DNA of 64,000 nt from Lingula anatina (Eukaryota; Brachiopoda; Lingulata; Lingulida; Lingulidae), in NCBI RefSeq assembly GCF_001039355.2, contig NW_019775413.1, positions 1,612,111 to 1,676,110 of the forward strand. The letters are read 5' to 3'. The first letter of the stretch is position 1. Each line of letters begins with the position of its first letter. The position numbers and the translations under genes were made by a program. Below the pieces are notes generated by a model. The model was not told the DNA's origin, made no database searches, and worked only from the letters and a program-made list of their open reading frames with translations. Shown piece by piece: positions 58,039 through 64,000 of this stretch.

Positions 58039-58712
58039 GGTTTTACAAAGAGCAAAAGGCAAAAGTTGAATCCCATTGCACATTGCATAGTAAGCGGTCA
58101 TGAAAGTTAATGTAGGTGTCAAAAGTACTAAAACGTGCATTAAATATTGAAGAGCCACTTGAAATAGACATCTGCGAACCCTTGACAATTTGTAAATAAA
58201 TTTTCTGACAAAACCCATAAATTTACTTTCAGGCAGGTACTGTACCCGCGCTCCTAGCTATTGTATTTAGCATCGCCTTGAACATATTCCTCTACTCTGA
58301 TATATTCGCATCGGTTTGGGAGGTGTGGCTAGCGTGCATCTTGTTGTGCAATATCGGCGTGGCCCAGGGGTTCTTTGTGGCCTTCGTTTGCCGCCGGACG
58401 CAGAGCGAACGGAAAACAATTGCGCTGGAGATGGGGTTCCAGAATGTGCCCCTGTGCATCAGTCTCTCCGCGACGGCATTCCATGACCCCACGGAGAGAG
58501 CTACGACGGTCAACGTGTCACTCCTGTACGGTCTGGTGCTGGTTGTAGAGCTCTTGGTTGTGGTTGCGATCTACAGATTATGGAAATGTGTTCGTCCTGA
58601 CGCAATTGTCGATGAAAAGGTGACTGGAAGTTTACGGTGGAAAAATGATACCGTCACCGACACACCTGTGACTTCGGATAGAGGGACAGTGAATGAAGCA
58701 TATGAAGAATGA
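56988..58712 (+). CDS. SLC10-family sodium symporter, divergent paralogue
   Basis: This gene has the same three-exon, same-phase structure as the tandem copies: 56988-57337, 57578-57782 and 58233-58712, giving 344 residues. An in-frame upstream Met at 56955 would add 11. Motifs are FGMGCGVVLEDLKKH, AAAPGGTFSNIFTYWVGGDV, the junction SLSVFITTVSTTLAFGTMPLN, and ALEMGFQNVPLCISL, with the E, Q and N of the sodium site kept. The N-terminus has NTSG and a nearby NHS sequon. It differs from copies A-C throughout, so it is an older duplicate, perhaps with a different substrate. The (GT)n tract begins 6 bp into intron 2. Confidence 0.88.
57790..57831. repeat. (GT)n microsatellite at the donor end of SLC10 intron 2
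   Basis: The tract begins directly after gtaagatt, so the donor at 57783 is immediately followed by about 20 GT units. Confidence 0.9.
58003..58034. repeat. Poly-T tract in SLC10 intron 2
   Basis: Thirty-two consecutive T residues, about 200 bp upstream of the exon 3 acceptor. Confidence 0.9.
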
Positions 58713-60306
58713 GAAACCAAGAAAATCTGATTTTCGGAGCATGATTCAGAGGTTGTTCCAAACTACACTACAGACATGCAAATGTTTTCTAGCTGCCGAT
58801 GACTTGCGTTTCAATGTCTTAATGTGTACTTTGTATTTTGTATCATAAACGTTTTAACTGAGTGAAAGACGAGGAACCTCCTCAAGTGTACTTCCAAGGT
58901 GTCTAGAAATGGACATCCACGGGTGAAAGGAATAGTAGTCGCGTAGAAAGCTCCTACAGAGAGCATGCCCGTTGTGCCTGAAAAGTAACGGAGCTGGGGC
59001 CACAAACAATTTACTATAATTCAAAACGACCAACTCCGCGGAGTTGGATCGACCTACTTAGACCGATGGTGTCTATGGGAATGGGGCCTTGGACTCAAAA
59101 GGGCTAATTTGGGTAGAGAAACCATGTAGTTTGTTGTTTGGAATTTTAAATGAACTGCTTGTGACACCAGTGCCATTACTTTCCATACACACCCTCTGCA
59201 TTCCTGTAAATAACTGCCCTACCCTATTTCAAATTACCAGGTTTATTTACATAGATTGGACATTTTTAGTGTCTGTTTTTTTTTTCTTTATTGACAACGC
59301 ACAGAAACAAATGATTCAGGGCCTTGAAGCTATTATTAAACTGGTAGCTAATTCATATTGTTAGAAGATGGTTGGTAGTCAACTGCAGCGTCACCACGGG
59401 CTAGTCGCCTAGTAGTGACATTAGACAGGCTAATTGAGCAATGAAAGTATTTCAAATCCCTCATGAAAAATCCTTCTCCTTGCCTCTTGTTCAAGTGCCT
59501 CTTAATTCATTGTGAAATGTAATTTATTCATTCTTATTTAATAATAATAATTATTGTTATTGAAGTATTCTTAATAATTATTAAATGATTATAATTTACT
59601 TAATAATTATAATTTTTATTCAAAACGGTACCGAAATCATATTATTTGTTAGTAAAGTGTACAATTTTGCAATACGTTGTATTTTCAAGGAACAACAAAG
59701 AACCGTTTTTTTAATAAAATATTTTAAAACATTAATGCACTTTAAGTAAGGCCATTGACAAATAAAGAAGTATTTTCAACCTAATAACTTTCATCATTCA
59801 CACAGATGAAAATGGTGAAGTCCCGTTATTTCTGATAGCCAAAGAAAATGAGCACTTATCGATAGTTTATAAAATGTTTTATTTCATAATGAACTAAATA
59901 CTCCTGTATATGTAGTAATTTTTATGCAATTACATGTTAAAACTGATCTATCTCAACCATAGTTCAAATTTGGTTTTGCTCAACAAAATGGACTGATTCG
60001 AAGAAACCTTTATCGAAGCCATTGTTATCGGGTAATTATAAATATTGCACTTTTTGTTGAAATATAGGTTATTGAAAACTAATATTAGTTAAATATTACT
60101 CTACTTGAATAAGAAATCATTCACTGCACTAAAAGCCCTAACAATACTTATGTCAGGGAGAGTATCATATTGATAATGTGATTTTTCTACAACTTCTCTT
60201 CCATAAAAAACAAGACTTGAATAACTGTACTGTCTTATCACAATAGGTACCAAACAAGAAATTTTGATGAATTCTTGAATATACACTGTACACACTTTTT
60301 ATCGTT
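58713..60306. other. Intergenic region between the divergent SLC10 and MRH receptor genes
   Basis: No gene is recognised. From about 60090 the sequence matches 34093 and 44860, the 3' flank of the MRH receptor gene and its fragments. Confidence 0.5.
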
Positions 60307-63300
60307 TCATTCGATATCCTCGTAATGGGACGGATTCGTCTCTCTACAACACATGCAGCTGAATGTAAATGTAAACCCATCCTAGAACACAATAGAAATT
60401 CGCAGTTAATATATTTTTAACACAATAAATTATTCCGCTGTTTTATAATCATCATGTATTTGATTTTGATAGGTTCTTTTTATTTGAAAAAAAAAAACAT
60501 TAAAATTATTTCAAAGTTTAACCTTTTAAAGAATTTATTTTAAGAGATGCAATAAAGAGAATTTCACAGATCATTTTCACTTTTTTTGGTGGGTCCTAGT
60601 TTTGACTGAACTTTGCGGCCTGTGCCTGATCTCCAACTTCGATATTTATCACTTTAAAGGCACGGAGGATTTATACATTCTGATATCAATAAAACGGCTG
60701 AGATATCAAAATAAAATGAAAACTAATGATTTCTATTCATCACTTGACTATAATATACCATGTCTATATGATTTTAATTGATTAGTTTTGAAAAGACAAA
60801 TAAAAAATGGAGACCAAGCACAGGGCTTAAAGTAATGAATCGGGGCAATCAAAATCTATCAGTTAGAAAACTTGAAATGAATAACCAAGATGAAGCTGGG
60901 AGGAGGGGGTCGAAAAAAACACAATCAAAATCCGTTTTATGGCCCAAAATAAAAGGTATATTTGCATCCAAAACAACATTTCTACTTTTTACTTCAAAGT
61001 TGACATCAGAAAGGTGACTTACGACAATATAGGTGGGTAACATGATCCAGAAATCGTAGTTGGGAATTATATGAGCTCCTGTCTGCTCAAACACACACGC
61101 GTTCGCTAGACTGCCGAACAGGAAGTAAACAAACAATGAGACAAAAAATCTGAAAGAAAAAGAAAAATAGGGAAAAAAAGTAGTTAATACGTGATTATTT
61201 ACTTTTATTTGGTGTGTGACGTAACACTGCGAGTTTCCAGTGTCCATTAAATGGTGGGTGACACTACATTCTGATTACTGACTAACCTAAGTTATATATA
61301 ATGCCCTCAAATAAAGTACGAGCTTTTGTATAGATTGGTATGGCTGATAGTTAATAATTAAATGGATTGCTCTGTCTACTCACATGATGATAAGCACTGT
61401 ACCCGCACTTAAAGAAGTTACCATTGTGGCTGGGCTAATTTTCTGACATGCACCTGCATAGTCAAAAGTTAGCTGATACTGAAATAAAGTAGACAACAGC
61501 AATGTACACGGCCACTTAACGATAAGCGGATTACACATAGATTATTTTATATTGATAACAGCGAATCAATCTTATTTTCCTTCAAAATAAATAAATAAAA
61601 TTTAAAAAAATAAAATAAAAAAGAAGGTAACGTTTCCTCGGGTAACGCACTCGCAGCCAAATCACTCGCACTGGGTACGTACTACTAGTTATATGAAGCG
61701 AGATAGTGCACTTTACCCCTGAGGTGTATAGTTCTGTAAAGCAGGAGGAATACCCTTTTATGCTCAATGTGGTCATCTACCAGTACTTACAGACTAACCT
61801 CACACCNCATCTTGCCCCTATTGTTTTCAGCTGGTCCGAAACATGAGACACGACATAATAAAAGGTAATAGATGAATATACTACTTACAGCACAAGAAGT
61901 TGGGTGGTACACCAACTTCGTTGGATTCGGAGCCTCAGAGGGATTTACAGTAGAAGTATCAATATTTGCCCTCCACAGTGCATTCTGGTTGCATTTAAAC
62001 TCAATTAAAATGGAAAGATTGCACGGTTTTCCAAAAGAAGTTGTGAAGGACTGTCCGTTCGGAAATCCAGCGAAAAAACCATTCGTATCTGCAAAAGAAT
62101 AAAATGAAAATGTGAAGTGAGAGTCCCAACCGCGCCTAACGCTCGGTGCCCAAAGTAACTGAATAAATGCGCTATGAACAGATATAGTCTTATATGAGAA
62201 CTAGTGAGAATGTTTTCTAACCTTGTTCCACAAAAGGATTTTGCCGGTATCCACCTATTCTATAAACATTTTCTGGGTTGTCATCATCCATCTGGCAGAT
62301 GCCTGCGTTGGTACAATTGGTTCCTCCTCTTTGCAAAGGCTTACAAAACGCCATGAAAAACGTACAATTTGAAGTGGTGGCGTTTCCTAAATGAAGACAC
62401 TTTTGATCTGTAGAGAACTCCCAGTAGTCAGCACTGTAATTAGGAAAAAACACCAGCACTTAAAATATATCGAGAATGCTTTGCCATAGATTCTGTGCAC
62501 CGCCTTCGCTCAATTGCTCAAAAAGGCAACGGCAACAATAGTAGCAGTACGGGGCCGTAGCGATAGTCCGAAGGTTCAATAGTCCGAAGGTTCATTGGTC
62601 CGAATGTTCACTATAAAACCTTCGGACCAATGAACCCTTGATTAAAAAATCGATGAAAATGTTACCACTTTTCGGACCAATGAACCTTCGGACCAATGAA
62701 CCTTCGGACTATCGAGACGCCCCCAGCAGTACAATAATGTAACTTACGATTTGCCTTCTTTAGACACAGGGATGATAAATAGAAAAAGCAACGTTATAGT
62801 CAAATACATGTGCGACTACTGGCACAGTTACGCCGTGAAATACCCAACCCATTTTTATTTATTCCGTACCCATCTTGTAAGTGCCCTTTTTAGGCTTATA
62901 TATATATAAACTGTATATATAAATAAGGCATTTAACCCGAGAGAGGTCGACTATACATGTATGTAGCAATGGTAGGACTTAAAATGGTCTATGAAGTAGC
63001 ATGAGACACTGCTGACTCAATGTTACCAGCGAACAAGCAAATAATGTCTCGTGTATTGGATCAGTGCAAGCACAGCACGCATGTTGTTTGGAAATATGTA
63101 TATTTGACTCAGTAAAAATTGTTGTCAACCATTTCTACCTAAGTGACTTCCGGGTTTTCCGCTCGTGTACAAAAGCACTGAAGGCAGCTCTAACACGTAG
63201 AGTATGTGAATGTGAAAAAGGAATGCTCTCATAAGGAAGCCGTCGACTAAAGAAGACTTGTCGGTGACTAGTGTGCTCAGGATAAGCCGCTTTCCTCCCC

Positions 63301-63721
63301 AACCTACACACAGTACTATACGGCCTGAATGGGGCAACATGACGACCTGACATTTTTAAAGATAAAGTGCGAGTTGACATCATTTGACATCGGAAGGCCT
63401 ATATTACAGATATTAGGAATGTATGATACATGTATGCATACCCAGTAAAAGTGTAAGCGTCAACATCACTGACTTTATGTAGGAAAATGGGTGACATAAC
63501 GGATATAACATTAAAGTTTGGTGCTAGCACCTCGGTCACATGACCGTGTTCTCAAATAATGCACGTGATTTGAAAGTATGCACAAGTCATATATAGATCC
63601 TTGCATCTCACCTGGTTAAATTCGTAATATCGTATCCATCAGCACCACATATTTCTATTGGATCCACAGCTTGAGTATGCGTTATGAGACTCAGTACACA
63701 TATCACAGTCAGAATGCCCAT
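60307..63721 (-). CDS. Cation-dependent mannose-6-phosphate-receptor-like protein (MRH domain, type I membrane)
   Basis: This is a predicted Golgi/endosome lectin-type receptor that carries glycosylated cargo such as lysosomal enzymes. Six exons join in phase: 63612-63721, 62222-62433, 61889-62088, 61384-61442, 61023-61149, 60307-60381, giving 260 residues. A signal peptide (MGILTVICVLSLITHTQA) is followed by an MRH-like lumenal domain with paired cysteines, GICQ (the Gln that contacts the sugar in MRH lectins), IEFKCNQNALW and YHPTSCA. Four N-glycosylation sequons are present. A transmembrane helix (TVLIIIFFVSLFVYFLFG) is split across exons 4 and 5. The short tail IIPNYDFW...DGFTF matches the juxtamembrane signature of M6PR/Mrl1 relatives and ends SHYEDIE, an acidic sorting-type end. 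The exon-4 acceptor (gtcag at 61443) has a weak pyrimidine tract but is the only phase-compatible choice. Confidence 0.8.
62561..62714. repeat. Foldback repeat built of a 17-bp (agtccgaaggttca) unit
   Basis: The left arm starts cgatagtccgaaggttca and repeats it with small changes (atagtccgaaggttca, ttggtccgaa). The right arm is the inverted complement, with two ttcggaccaatgaacc units and ending cggactatcg. It lies in intron 1 of the MRH receptor gene. Confidence 0.8.
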
Positions 63722-64000
63722 AGTTTTACATGCAATACAATACACTAAGCCGGTGTTGCTATTACTCTTTTGCTCCCCCGCCATTGTGAAGTTATAAGGT
63801 CTAAGTTCACATTTGTTTATATTGCACGTGACGCGTAATGCAGTCTTCCTCGGGGTCATTACTAGTGATAAATTTACTATTGTGGTCATGAGCGCAGTAA
63901 AAATATATATAACCATTACCAACAGATTTTCATTGATATTTAAAGTTTAAAATCAAACAATTAAACAATTGAAATTGTCGGAGGGGGGGGGGGGGGGGGG
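63722..64000. other. 5' flank of MRH receptor gene to window end
   Basis: The signal-peptide reading frame stays open upstream to 63922, with Met codons at 63784 and 63922, so a longer N-terminus cannot be excluded. The last 18 bases are a G run that looks like an assembly edge. Confidence 0.45.

Noticed and set aside
59089-59364. A 91-residue plus-strand open frame
   Set aside because: No motif, no splice or homology support, AT-rich intergenic composition.
1-64000. CRISPR arrays, bacterial operons, tRNA or rRNA genes
   Set aside because: All coding regions have spliceosomal introns, and direct repeats found are microsatellites, MITEs or segmental copies. No cloverleaf with convincing A and B boxes was spotted by eye, though a computed scan could find one I missed.
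63983-64000. A G-quadruplex or telomere-like feature at the window end
   Set aside because: An uninterrupted G run at the sequence edge is better explained as an assembly or sequencing artefact.

Overview
This is a eukaryotic nuclear segment from an AT-rich marine invertebrate, most likely a mollusc or other lophotrochozoan. That placement is inference: it rests on short GT-AG introns, many small foldback/TIR repeats, and a lineage-type expansion of Mab-21/cGAS-like genes. Two N bases (45737, 61807) and a terminal poly-G run mark it as draft assembly.

Layout. (1) 107-3655, minus: the 5' nine exons of the meiotic cohesin kleisin REC8; the rest lies beyond the left edge. (2) 4019-12850, plus: a complete 19-exon VPS51 gene (GARP/EARP tethering subunit, 782 codons), head-to-head with REC8 across 363 bp. 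(3) 15273-26412, plus: three intact three-exon SLC10 (bile acid:sodium symporter family) genes in tandem. The first duplication unit begins inside the VPS51 3' flank. (4) 26.9-29.65 kb: two dead Tc1/mariner transposons. (5) 29.65-55.7 kb: a segmentally duplicated block with four long, near-intronless Mab-21/cGAS-like receptor (cGLR) genes, all keeping the GS motif and three candidate catalytic aspartates. Between them lie orphan cGLR 3' ends, broken SLC10 exon-3 copies and 3' fragments of an MRH-domain receptor gene. (6) 56955-58712, plus: a divergent but intact fourth SLC10 gene. (7) 60307-63721, minus: a complete six-exon cation-dependent mannose-6-phosphate-receptor-like gene, the intact relative of the fragments in region 5. 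A small two-exon basic-protein gene of unknown function sits at 39191-39717, minus.

How it fits together. REC8, VPS51, SLC10 and the MRH receptor are a mixed neighbourhood. Its notable part is the cGLR array, a probable innate-immune nucleotidyltransferase family. The sequence lets the array's history be read. Genes 3 and 4 form a complete tandem pair. Units 1 and 2 look like copies of such a pair that lost most of the second gene, keeping only its last ~100 bp. Filled and empty sites for a Tc1 element and for a TIR element order several events relative to the duplications. The SLC10 and MRH copies inside the cGLR block are all broken, which favours hitchhiking over a functional transporter-receptor module.
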